Origin: Bacilli bacterium
GTDB taxonomy: Bacteria; Bacillota; Bacilli; Paenibacillales; NBRC-103111
Direction: 5' to 3'
NCBI GenBank assembly: GCA_028287395.1
Contig: JAQBPR010000017.1
Span: 1 to 36,417 of the forward strand
DNA length: 36,417 nt
Below are positions 7,158 to 16,600 of the stretch, piece after piece; position 1 is the stretch's first letter, and every line of letters starts with the position of its first letter. A program made the translations under genes and the position numbers. The notes under the pieces are model-generated. The model did no database searches. It was given only the letters and a program-made list of their open reading frames with translations, and had not been told where the DNA came from.

Positions 7158-9569
7158 TTATTTCGCAGTTTCAATTAGAACCGTTTTGTCGTTTGCGTCC
7201 CAAGACACCTTAGCTCCTAAAGACTCGCCAATAAATCGAACGGGAACTAGTAATGTATCCTTACCTGCAAGAGGTTTCTGTTTTAATATCGTTTCTGTAC
7301 CATTAAGAAGCGCTATATTACTTTGATCCGAAAATTGCATTTTCGTGCTATCTTTGGTTACGATAGCAGCTTTCCTTGGCTGATCCCAAGCTAGTTCTCC
7401 GCCCATTACGGCAATTATTTGGTCTAAAGGAACCATCGACACGTTATTGACAAGTACAGGCTGTTGCGCAAAAGATAAGTCGGTTCCATTCAATCGAATA
7501 TGAATTTCCGCTCCTGAATAGCTAGGTGACGGAATGTCCTCTTCTGGGGACATGGCCACTCCTTGACTGTCTAATGCTTCAATCCAAGCCTTAGCATCCC
7601 AAAGGCGAATGGTGCCGTCATTGGAGCCTGTAGCAAGTGATTTTCCGTCAGGCGACCAAGCGATCGATTTGACGTCCCCGGCATGCCCCTTCACTTCAAT
7701 CTCTTTATTCTTCTTTATGTCTAAAAGCCAAACGGCATGATCTTCTCCACTATAGGCCAAAAGTGATCCATCGGGAGACCAAGCCACCGCATTGATCTGT
7801 CCAACATGATAACCTTGAAGAAAATTTCCGTTTTTATCCCATAAGCGAATGGTATTATCTATTGAAGATGAAGCCAATTGTTCACCGTTAGGAGACCAAT
7901 TCACATGAGTGACGATATCTGTATGTCCAGTCAGTATCCGCTTCACCGTTCCATTGGCATTCCAGATACGCAGTGTTTTATCGGCAGAGGACGATGCCAA
8001 CATTTTCCCATCCGGTGACCAGGATAAATCAAGAACAGGCCCGTTGTGCCCAGCCAAAGTCGATAACAATTCTCCAGCAGCGCTCCATATTTTAATCATA
8101 TTTTCTCTATGAGCAGTGGCAAAGGTTTGCCCATCGGGTGACCACTGCACACTGTAAACGGGTCCATTGCTGCCTCCGATGGTTTTAAAAGGCTTTCCAT
8201 TCGAATACCATAATCTTAACTTTTTATCTGTTAATTCTACGGGGGTATTGGATGAAGTTGATGCGAGTATTCGGCTATTCGGCGACCAAGCCACGTCTAA
8301 AATAACGGCTGTCCCTCCGACTAAAGTGGATTTTAACTTTCCGTCTGATCCAAATAGTCTTATTGCCTTATCCTCACTGCCAGCGGCTATTGTTTCTCCA
8401 TCCGGTGACCATGCCAAAGCCGTCGTTTCATGGATTTGGTCAAAAAGAAAAGAATCTGCTTTCTTGCCGTCGATTGACCAAATACTAATTTTTCCGTCAT
8501 CGGAAGAAGTCACAAATTGCTTGTTAGAAGGATTCCAAGCTATACTGCTAACCAAATCCGTATCGTCTCCCACAGTTGTTAATGGAGCATCCAAACCCTT
8601 CCACAATAAAACACGGTTATCTTGAACCATGGCTAACATTTTGCCATCCGATGACCACTCGGACTGATAAAGCACATCTTCTCGGTTGGCTAGCAGAGAA
8701 ATGAACGTTCCGTCATTTTTCCATAAACGAACCTCTCCTAGACTATTGGAAACGAATTGTGATCCATCGGGTGACCAATTCAAAGTGACAATAAGCTTGT
8801 TATCCACATCTATTTTTTTGATGAGGGTTCCATGAGCATCCCACAAACAAATCGTTTGATCCGCCGAGGAAGTTGCAATGGTTTTACTGTCGGGCGACCA
8901 AGATACACTGAAGACTTTTGCGGTATGCCCCAGAAGGGTGGCTAATAAATCGCCTTGTCGACTCCAAATGCGAACGGTCTTGTCCTCCGATGCCGTTGCA
9001 AGTGATTGGGAATCGGGAGACCATGATATTTGCGTAACTGTAGCTGAATGGCCGCGAAGAACAGCGATGGCATCGCCTCCGGTCCGATTCCAGATACGCG
9101 TTGTTTGATCCTTGGAAATCGTCGCCAACCACTGTCCATCGGGAGACCACACAACGTTTAATACGGCATCTGTATGTCCGGTCAAGGTAGCTACAGGAGT
9201 CCCTTGCTCATTCCACAAGCGAACGGTATGATCTGCAGAGCTTGAAGCAAGCGTCTTGCCATCGGGTGACCAGCTTACCTTAAAGATTGGATCGGCATGG
9301 CCTGTCAGCGCTTTGGTTTGTTTACTCTTTACATCAATAAGCCGAACCGTTCCATCATCCCAAAATCCTGTGGCTATCGTGGCTCCATCGGGTGACCATG
9401 ATAAGGTTCTTGCACAACAGCCTCCGATAACAGAGGGCATCGTCATATCTGTAATTGTTGCCGTATCCGCTGCAATCGCTGACCCTGCCTGTCCAAAGGC
9501 TAGCCAGAGTAAGGATATACACAATAGCGGCAGCACCATTTTTTTAAAAAATAGCTTTCTATAATACAT
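7158..9569 (-). CDS. Secreted WD40-repeat protein with C-terminal stalk domain
   Basis: I prefer the ATG at 9569 because AGGAG sits 7 nt upstream; it is only 1 nt from the alternative ATG at 9575. The 803-residue protein has a signal peptide (about 1-33, ending SAIAA) and then 15 WD40 blades. Each has a WSPDG turn followed by a [V/I]RLW strand end, at about 40-residue intervals to about residue 665. The C-terminus (about 680-803) is a copper-amine-oxidase-N-terminal-like stalk module, with VSMVPLDQIIAVMGGELAWD and LLVPVRFIGESLGAKVSWD. Fifteen blades would make two propellers of seven or eight. There is no kinase, NACHT or caspase partner domain. It is probably an extracellular binding scaffold; the ligand is unknown. 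It lies downstream of the PQQ-propeller gene, 110 bp away. Confidence 0.88.
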   Translation of the reverse strand: MYYRKLFFKKMVLPLLCISLLWLAFGQAGSAIAADTATITDMTMPSVIGGCCARTLSWSPDGATIATGFWDDGTVRLIDVKSKQTKALTGHADPIFKVSWSPDGKTLASSSADHTVRLWNEQGTPVATLTGHTDAVLNVVWSPDGQWLATISKDQTTRIWNRTGGDAIAVLRGHSATVTQISWSPDSQSLATASEDKTVRIWSRQGDLLATLLGHTAKVFSVSWSPDSKTIATSSADQTICLWDAHGTLIKKIDVDNKLIVTLNWSPDGSQFVSNSLGEVRLWKNDGTFISLLANREDVLYQSEWSSDGKMLAMVQDNRVLLWKGLDAPLTTVGDDTDLVSSIAWNPSNKQFVTSSDDGKISIWSIDGKKADSFLFDQIHETTALAWSPDGETIAAGSEDKAIRLFGSDGKLKSTLVGGTAVILDVAWSPNSRILASTSSNTPVELTDKKLRLWYSNGKPFKTIGGSNGPVYSVQWSPDGQTFATAHRENMIKIWSAAGELLSTLAGHNGPVLDLSWSPDGKMLASSSADKTLRIWNANGTVKRILTGHTDIVTHVNWSPNGEQLASSSIDNTIRLWDKNGNFLQGYHVGQINAVAWSPDGSLLAYSGEDHAVWLLDIKKNKEIEVKGHAGDVKSIAWSPDGKSLATGSNDGTIRLWDAKAWIEALDSQGVAMSPEEDIPSPSYSGAEIHIRLNGTDLSFAQQPVLVNNVSMVPLDQIIAVMGGELAWDQPRKAAIVTKDSTKMQFSDQSNIALLNGTETILKQKPLAGKDTLLVPVRFIGESLGAKVSWDANDKTVLIETAK

Positions 9570-9615
9570 ATACATTCTCCTAACTGATCACGTTCACCCG
9601 TCCGCAAACAAAATA

Positions 9616-9662
9616 CGAATTTCGAAAGGAGATCCAGGAGCGTTGAATGCTTTCGAAATTCG
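9616..9662. repeat. 13-bp perfect inverted repeat between two propeller genes
   Basis: CGAATTTCGAAAG (9616-9628) and CTTTCGAAATTCG (9650-9662) are exact complements with 21 nt between; each arm contains TTCGAA. It is 17 bp past the stop of the 9679-13191 gene and upstream of the WD40 gene. With no T-tract, it is either a weak terminator or a regulatory site. Confidence 0.55.
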
Positions 9663-9678
9663 AAATAGTGCACAAAGT

Positions 9679-12600
9679 CTATTGCAGTCCATAAACATTC
9701 AATACATTAGAGAACGACCCTAAATAAATTTTACCATTGGCTACAGTAGGAGGCGCAAATTTTGCAAAATTACCGTAGTGATCCCGGGCATCGTTCATTT
9801 TACTGTTCCACAATTCATTGGAAACATTGTTCGCATCAAATACTCTTAAAATTCCTTCAACTGTAGCTTGGTTGGCATCTGCGTTATAAGGAATGTTTGC
9901 CCATACTATGCCGCTTCCTGCGGTTGATCCATTAGCGGAAATCGATAAAAATCCTCCAGGCATACCGTTCGGTGCGGACATGGTGCTTTGCGAAACCGGG
10001 GTTTGATCCAGAGTCGTTCCGTTAAAATTATAAGATTTCAACTTGTCATACTCAGCCCAAGTATAAATTCGTTTACCGCTTGGCCCTTGCCAATAAACAG
10101 GACCCCCATGTAAATTACCCGGGTAGGCCATCCAGCTTTGTACAATTTGAGAATCGCTTCCAGCGTTGAAATGCCCCATATTAGTCGTGTTGATTAAATA
10201 AGCTCTTCCTTCTTTACCTGCCGCAAACATAAGGTTGGTATTGGGGATAAGTAATCCACCTGAAGAGCCGAAATCAAGATCCATATCGTTCAGATATTGA
10301 AAATTATAGGGCAAAAACCAATCCAGTATCGTTCCGGTCGGACTCATTTTTATCACGCTCTCGCCTCGGGCTGAATTGTCGGTTGTACTCGTACTGCCAT
10401 TGCCTGTAATAAATAATAGATTGCCGTTAGCATCAATATTAAATGCTTGGCCTGCCTGCCATACTCCGCTCATACCGCCATTTGGAGATGTGTTGTAAAC
10501 AACCTCTTGGGCAAGTGTAGTATCATTGTATCCTAGAACCCAGCCGTGATAAGGGCTGCTGTCGCCAAAGCTTGCCGCACCAAAGTAGATTCGACCGTTA
10601 GCATGAGACAGGGAAACGCGTTGGAGCGCTTTTTGACTGTTCCAAAGCACAATTCCGCTTGTGCTGCCATCCCCCGTTCCGGCAACGGATGCGGAAATTT
10701 TTTTAGGTCCGCCGAATTTTTCTGCGCCTGTGGTCAGATCCATGGCATGAAGCCAATGTTCGTAGCCGGCAGCTGTTTTGATCATATTGACAACATAAAT
10801 CGTGTTATTGGATCTCAAGATATATGGAGTGGACACAATGCCAACTTCCCCAATAATATCTTTGTAGTTACAGGAGCCAATATTACAATCCGGCAGAGCC
10901 ACAGACTGACCGAGATTTTTTGACCATAAGGCAGTTTGGCTTCCATCATCGGCATCAAAAGCGTAAACCGTATTATGCATGGTGGCGGCAAAAACCACAT
11001 TCCGTACTTTTCCGCCAATATTGAAATTAGATAAATACAATGGCTGCGCATACATTTGCCCGTCTACTGTTTTAGAGAAAAGCTTGCCAAAAGTATTGAC
11101 ATTGACATTGGTTGTATTGAGAATGGTTTCAGTCAAATTAGCTCCTGTGCGCGAATCATCATTGTGTTGCTGAACAACGTCGAAATTCCCCGTTGGATTT
11201 GGCGCCGCCGTTTGAATTTGCACCAAATTCCATTTTTGAGCACTTGACCCATTGTCCGTATAAACGTCTACATTAGTGCTGTCGGCCGTACCTGAATTAG
11301 ATACATCCAAAGCCTTATTGCTGATTGGATTGATTAATTTAAAAGTACCATCCCCATTGCTGACGATTTGCCATCTTTGAGCGAGAGTCCGGTTATCGGT
11401 GTAGATAAGCACATTCGTCCCGTCCGCTGTGCCAGCATTGTCCACATCCAAAGCTCTATTGCTATTGGGGTTGATCAGTCGATAGGTGGAGTCGCCATTG
11501 CTGGTAATTTTCCATTTTTGCCCGGTCGATCCGTTGTCGGTAAAAATGTTCACGTTCGTATTTTCCGCAGTACCGGAATTGGCTACATTCAGCGATTTGC
11601 CGCTGTTTGGATTAATTAATTTATAGTACGCGCCATTATTAATCGGCGATGGCGTATCTGTTGGCGTCGGGGTAGGTGTCGGTGTAGGCAGACCAACTAT
11701 AACGACATTGATATTGTCCAAATTCACGTTGCCGGTATCCGTCGCATCATATTTGTATGTAATGCTGTTGCTTCCTGCATTTAAAGCGAGTGTCTCGCTT
11801 TTTGTTCCCCATGTATCCCATGTTGCAAAATTAATCAAAGAGGTTTGAGTTATTTTTGTTCCATTTACATACACGCTTAATGACATTGTACTTCCTTGTG
11901 AATTGGCGTACTTCAACGTTACATTATAATTCCCCACCGAAGCGACATTGACTGCAAATTGCGTTGAAGCCCCTTGGGTCCAATAGCCGTCTACAAACCC
12001 GGTTCCTGTGTAGCCGGTATGATCTGTATTGACCTTGGCACCACCGGTCAATGTCGCGGACTCCGCTTCATAATTAACGGCTGGGGGAGGAGTTGGCGTT
12101 GCGGTTGGCGTTGGTGTCACTGTTGGTGTAGGTGTAGGTGCTCCGTATAACTCAAATTCGGATAATTGAGCTCCAGTTGATCCCGAATTGGCTGTAAAAT
12201 TCAGTTTGACATATCTTGCGTTCGTCGCAGCGAAATTAATTATGACGGTATTCGCGCTAGCTGGATCAAAAGTATACGTGGCTGAAGCGACTATCGTATT
12301 ATAAGTTATATCATCGGCGCTTCCCAATACGGATAAACTTTGCGTTCTTGTCGCCCATGCTATCGCATTCGGCAGTTTCAGCACCATTTTATTCACGCTG
12401 TTGGTACCGCCGAGATCGACGCGGATCCAATTCGGATAGGCGTTGGCTGCAGCTTCCCAATAGTCCGCTTGATTGCCGTTGTTGGCATTCGTCGCTACAT
12501 AGGTTTGAGTGACACTGCTTGCAGTGATGCCCTTATTTAAAGCTAAATTGGTTCCAGGAGTTGGTGTTGGTGTTGCAGTTGGTGTTGCGGTCGGTGTTGC

Positions 12601-13191
12601 AGTTGGTGTTGCAGTTGGTGTTGCAGTCGGTGTTGCAGTCGGTGTTGCAGTTGGTGTTGGTGTTGGTCCAGCAGTTCCATATACCTCAAATTCCGACAAT
12701 TGTGCTGCCGACCATCCGCTGTTCGCGGTAAAATTCAATTTCACATATCTTTCATTTACGCTTGTGAAATTGATGGTTACTGTATTGGCGCCAGTCGGGT
12801 TAAATGTATATGTCGCTGAAGCGGTGAGCGTACTATAAGATGCATCGTCCGTGCTTCCCAAAACGGACAAGGTTTGCGTTCTCGTGCCCCAGCCTGCAGG
12901 CAATTTGAGAACAACTTGATTCACTGAGCTAGCGCTACCAAGATCCACTCGAACCCATTGTGGAAAGGCACTATTCGTACTTTCCCAATAAGATGCTTGA
13001 TTGCCATCGTTCGCATTGGTTTGCACATAGACGTCGGCATGTCCGCTTGCCGTTATCGCTTTATTTAAAGCCAAATTCGTTGCTGCAGAAGTAATCGAAG
13101 GAATAAATGAAAACTGTGCGAAAATTAAAGCGAAAGCTAGAAAACAAATCACTAATGGATTTCTTTTAGAAAAATGAATATTGACTAACAT
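9679..13191 (-). CDS. Secreted multi-CBM protein with PQQ-like beta-propeller
   Basis: The 1170-residue protein starts at an ATG with AGGAGG 7 nt upstream. Order: signal peptide 1-36; F5/8-type-C (discoidin) domain about 37-172; Thr-Pro-Ala linker; second discoidin domain about 213-348; linker; CBM6/35-like module about 372-500 (NYEAESATLTGG, DGYWTQGAS); linker; ricin-type beta-trefoil about 520-660 with three Q-x-W repeats (GQKWKI, AQRWQI, AQKWNL); then a PQQ/quinoprotein-like propeller 669-1170 with repeated VYAFDADDG and KIYLGSFSNVLNVYG strands. No known catalytic residues are evident, so an enzyme role is open. Signal, first discoidin modules, leader and promoter are near copies of those of the GH87 gene upstream, arguing for a shared substrate (alpha-glucan or cell wall) and joint regulation. 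Confidence 0.85.
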   Translation of the reverse strand: MLVNIHFSKRNPLVICFLAFALIFAQFSFIPSITSAATNLALNKAITASGHADVYVQTNANDGNQASYWESTNSAFPQWVRVDLGSASSVNQVVLKLPAGWGTRTQTLSVLGSTDDASYSTLTASATYTFNPTGANTVTINFTSVNERYVKLNFTANSGWSAAQLSEFEVYGTAGPTPTPTATPTATPTATPTATPTATPTATPTATPTPTPGTNLALNKGITASSVTQTYVATNANNGNQADYWEAAANAYPNWIRVDLGGTNSVNKMVLKLPNAIAWATRTQSLSVLGSADDITYNTIVASATYTFDPASANTVIINFAATNARYVKLNFTANSGSTGAQLSEFELYGAPTPTPTVTPTPTATPTPPPAVNYEAESATLTGGAKVNTDHTGYTGTGFVDGYWTQGASTQFAVNVASVGNYNVTLKYANSQGSTMSLSVYVNGTKITQTSLINFATWDTWGTKSETLALNAGSNSITYKYDATDTGNVNLDNINVVIVGLPTPTPTPTPTDTPSPINNGAYYKLINPNSGKSLNVANSGTAENTNVNIFTDNGSTGQKWKITSNGDSTYRLINPNSNRALDVDNAGTADGTNVLIYTDNRTLAQRWQIVSNGDGTFKLINPISNKALDVSNSGTADSTNVDVYTDNGSSAQKWNLVQIQTAAPNPTGNFDVVQQHNDDSRTGANLTETILNTTNVNVNTFGKLFSKTVDGQMYAQPLYLSNFNIGGKVRNVVFAATMHNTVYAFDADDGSQTALWSKNLGQSVALPDCNIGSCNYKDIIGEVGIVSTPYILRSNNTIYVVNMIKTAAGYEHWLHAMDLTTGAEKFGGPKKISASVAGTGDGSTSGIVLWNSQKALQRVSLSHANGRIYFGAASFGDSSPYHGWVLGYNDTTLAQEVVYNTSPNGGMSGVWQAGQAFNIDANGNLLFITGNGSTSTTDNSARGESVIKMSPTGTILDWFLPYNFQYLNDMDLDFGSSGGLLIPNTNLMFAAGKEGRAYLINTTNMGHFNAGSDSQIVQSWMAYPGNLHGGPVYWQGPSGKRIYTWAEYDKLKSYNFNGTTLDQTPVSQSTMSAPNGMPGGFLSISANGSTAGSGIVWANIPYNADANQATVEGILRVFDANNVSNELWNSKMNDARDHYGNFAKFAPPTVANGKIYLGSFSNVLNVYGLQ
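12569..12652 (-). repeat. Seven tandem 12-bp units coding the Thr-Pro-Thr-Ala linker
   Basis: Units of GGTGTTGCAGTT (variants with C/T at the last base and one GCGG) follow each other without gaps and encode TPTA on the reverse strand. They form the hinge between discoidin domains 1 and 2. Unit number could change by slippage without shifting the frame, since 12 is a multiple of 3. Confidence 0.9.
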
Positions 13192-13334
13192 ATAAAACCT
13201 CCTAGTTTTTTTGTGAATTATGAGAGTGGTTATTCCCCCATCCTATATTTTCGAATCCCTCCTTTTGATATGCGTTTATTTTTATTCTATTTTTGCCAAA
13301 TGTTCTTTTCTATCACTCCCTTAAATGCCTTTGA

Positions 13335-13357
13335 TGATAGCGTTTTCATTCATTATA
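13335..13357 (-). promoter_or_regulatory. Promoter -10 with overlapping CcpA cre box (PQQ-propeller gene)
   Basis: On the reverse strand TATAAT (13357-13352) is followed 3 nt later by TGAAAACGCTATCA (13348-13335). That sequence fits the cre consensus TGAAARCGYTWWCW at every position. The box covers the expected start of transcription, as for repression by CcpA-HPr(Ser-P). No good -35 is seen at 17 nt (CGTGAA), so an activator or a weak promoter is likely. Confidence 0.65.
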
Positions 13358-13405
13358 GGTGAGAGTCCGACTCTTTCACGATGAACATTCTTATGTTTTC
13401 AACGT

Positions 13406-13415
13406 GTAATATTAC
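13406..13415. promoter_or_regulatory. Conserved GTAATATTAC palindrome upstream of the promoter
   Basis: A perfect 10-bp palindrome about 50 bp upstream of the -10. It is preserved in sequence and spacing in the second copy at 17724-17733. It is a candidate activator or repressor site; no known regulator is assigned. Confidence 0.45.
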
Positions 13416-13566
13416 GAAGTTAATATTACCTCCAAAAAAATCTGTAGATTATTCCGCAAGAAGTTTTGGAAACTTCCTGAAGAACAGACAATAGCAAATT
13501 ACACCTGGATTTTCTGCTGACAGTACCATAAAACAAGAATAAAGCAGTCATTTTATTCCATAAAAT

Positions 13567-13599
13567 ATAAAAAGCCTGTTGAAATTTCTCAACAGGCTG
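13567..13599 (-). terminator. Rho-independent terminator of the GH87 gene
   Basis: AGCCTGTTGA and TCAACAGGCT pair perfectly around a 6-nt loop; the reverse strand then runs TTTTATATTTTA. It is 46 bp past the glucanase stop and separates it from the PQQ-propeller promoter. Confidence 0.82.
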
Positions 13600-13644
13600 A
13601 CGCCGCTGTATTTCACAGAGGCCAATTCAAATTGATGAAATGAA

Positions 13645-16600
13645 TTACGGATTAATATTAATCGTAAAGGTCGAGGTATTGTTCTTAATGTTCGTTACAT
13701 TGTTATTGAACGTCAAATGGTTAAACGTTACAGAGCCCACTGCAGGACCTTGACCCGCTTCAGCCGAATCAATAGCCCAAAGTCCGTAGCCCGATTTAGC
13801 ATCATAAGCGTCACCGCTCTTCTGAGCGCCTGAAATCGTGATGTTTGTAAAGATTGTATCCGTTATTGGATATTGAGCAGTACCTCCGGAATAATTCGTT
13901 TGGAACATAATCCCTGAGTAAGTAGGATCAATAATGTCCACATCGCTAACACGAATTCCTTGGAAGACCTTAGAAGCCGAGAAGACCCAAATACCGGCAA
14001 AGGTTTGACCGTTCCAGAAGTGTCCACCGGAACGTACTACCGAGATATTCTGCAAGTTCGTTGTTGGTGAAGCGCCAAATCCGTTCATAGGATAGCCAAA
14101 GTCCAAGGAACTGATTGTGATCCCGGAATAACATAAGGTATCAGCAATGTAGATGTTCTTGAACGTGTTGGCATAACCTCCATAGACGGCAATACCAGCT
14201 GCGCGCCAAGTTAATAGCGAAGTAAGATTTTGGAAAGTATTGTTGATTTCATCTGCACCGCCGGCGTCAATAGCCGAGAACAACGCGAAGCTGTCATCGC
14301 CTGTCGAACGGGCTTCATTGTTATCGACCAGATTGCCTGTGCTGCCGTTTGTCATGTTGATTCCGTCAGCGAAAGTATCGCGAATACGGGAGTTCTTGAT
14401 AACCATGTTGTCCGTATTCGCTCCCCAGTACATACAAACCTGATGCTCAACCCAAATGTTGTCGATGGTATCGCCGGATACACTGGAGAAGTCGAATACC
14501 TTGCCTGGACCATCGATACGGGAAGTATAGTTACCAAAGACCGCAAAGTTCGCGAAAGTCGATCCGTTTGCCGTTGAATTGGTGGAGAAACCAATATCGG
14601 TGTTGGATTGACCCGATGGAGCGACAAACTGCGTATACCATGGACCGGCTCCGATCACTTTCGTAACTTTACCGTAAACTTGGATTTTACCTGAAATGCT
14701 GTAAGTTCCCGTCGGCAAGTAAACGCCTACTTTGCCTGTTGTATCTTGACGGAATTGATCCATCGCATTTTGCACATCCTGCTGTGTAAAGCCTGCAGGC
14801 GTTATATACTTGGTAGGATCCGGGTTAGGAATCGGAGCTACCTGCTCCAAGTTGATAAAATCGATTGCATAGTTTGTTGTATTAGCAGCATCTTTTTCCA
14901 GCCTGATTGTGCTTCCTGCCGGGATAGTAGAGCTGAACATCATGTTTGCTTCGTCATAAATATGACGTGGACCTGTGCCAGGTGAGTTGCCCGGACTTGT
15001 TTCCGCACCATACAACCAAGCATAATGGGACGTCAGGTTGATCGCTTGATTGAACACGCCATTGACATAAACATTCAGAGTTGAATTTATGCCGTCGCCG
15101 CCAGCCGCATCAGGAATCGAGAAGCGAGTAACAAGGGTGTTGGTGCTGGCTTTGGTTGTAAATTGAACATAGCTGCCGGTTGAGTTCAAAGTTACTGCTT
15201 TTCTTCCGGAAGCTTCACCGGCCAAGTCACCGATGATTCTGTTAGGACCGACTACAGCAGCGCCACCGCCAATCACTCCATCCTCAGCTTCGTACATGTC
15301 GTAAGGCATATTCGCACCGCGACCGACGAAGAAGGATTGTGTGCTGATGTTGTTGGCTTGCTTCACTGAAAGCTCGTTAGCATCGACAGCCACATCGGTT
15401 TTAAGATTGTATTTCCCGTTTACGGCAGTCCAAGTTCCCATACTTATAGGGCTTGTTGTTGCGCCGCTGGCAATAACACCGCTGTATGAAGCGGTCAGTG
15501 TCTTAACAACCGCATTGGTAGTAGCATCAGTAAGGGTTAATGTTACCGCATGAGTCCCACTCGCGGAAGCTACAGTACCTTGGTTCTTGATGGATACGGA
15601 ATAGTTCACAACATTTCCTGCAGCAGGATTGCTTGGAGACCAACTAACCGACGATGCGATCAAATCGGAACTTGCAACAGGACTGACAACCAGTGAGGTT
15701 GGATTAGTAAAGCTATTGTTCGTTTCATTCTGCTCAATCACTGCATTGGTTTCATCAACCTTTGAGCTAACGCTGTAGGTTGCTGCATTTTGAGCTCCGA
15801 TATTCTTGGAAACAGACACAGAACTTCCCGCCGCTAGAGCGCCGACTGGAGCTGATCCTACTAGAGTAGTTCCCAAATAGAAATTAACCGTTGTAGCTCC
15901 TGACGAAGCCGTACCCACGTTTTTAACCGTAGAAGTTAAAGTTATGGCATCCGTTTCAATCGGAGAAGCTGGAGACGACGACATTCCCGTAATCGTTAGG
16001 TCTGGGTTTGGCGCTGGCGATCCATACACTTCAAATTCAGCAATTTGCCCAGCTCCAGAACCGGAGTTCGTAGTGATCTTGAGCTGGATATCGCTAACGG
16101 TAGCTGTTAAAGGAATGGTTATTGTATTTCCTGTAGCAGGATTGAAAGTATACACTGTAGGGGCAACCAAGCTTGTGAAGGTTGACGAGTATTGATCATG
16201 TCCCAGCACCTGTATGGTCTGAGTACGTGTTGACCAAGCGGAGTTCGGGTTCAATTTCAGTACAATCGACGTGGTGTTGGCATTGGCACCGAGACTTACC
16301 GTTAAAGTATTCGGATAACTGTTGGAGTTGCCTTCCCAGTAAGTCGTCACATCGCCGTCATTCGCATTCGCCTGCACAAATGTGTAAATCGATGACGAAG
16401 CAACGATCGGTTTGCCGAGAGCCATATTCGAACCCGGACCCGGTGATGGCGTCGGTGTCGGTGTTGGCGTTGGTGTCGGTGTAGCAGTTGGAGTTGCTGT
16501 AGGCGTTGGTGTTGGTGTTGATACAGCGCCTCCATAAACCTCGAACTCGGATACTTGTGCTCCGGTCGATCCGGTATTAGCCGTAAAGTTCAATTTGACA

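Larger units (their letters stand above)
13192..13566. other. Leader and control region of the PQQ-propeller gene
   Basis: The gap holds the promoter, a cre box and an approximately 140-nt 5' leader, all homologous to 17506-17744 upstream of the GH87 gene. The leader keeps an internal AAAAGGAGGGATT about 60 nt before the true AGGAGG. A very short frame (ATG GGG GAA TAA) follows the inner purine block, but its distance makes a leader peptide doubtful. From about 13426 to 13566 I see no gene. Confidence 0.55.

Noticed and set aside
7158..9569. WD40 signalling NTPase or defence protein
   Set aside because: There is a signal peptide and a stalk domain but no NACHT, kinase, caspase or TIR region.
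12562..12667. Possible CRISPR-like array
   Set aside because: The 12-bp units are contiguous, in frame and coding; there are no spacers and no cas genes.
12509..12838. Plus-strand frame with Gly-Val-Ala repeats
   Set aside because: It is the antisense image of the Thr-Pro linker repeat in the PQQ-propeller gene.
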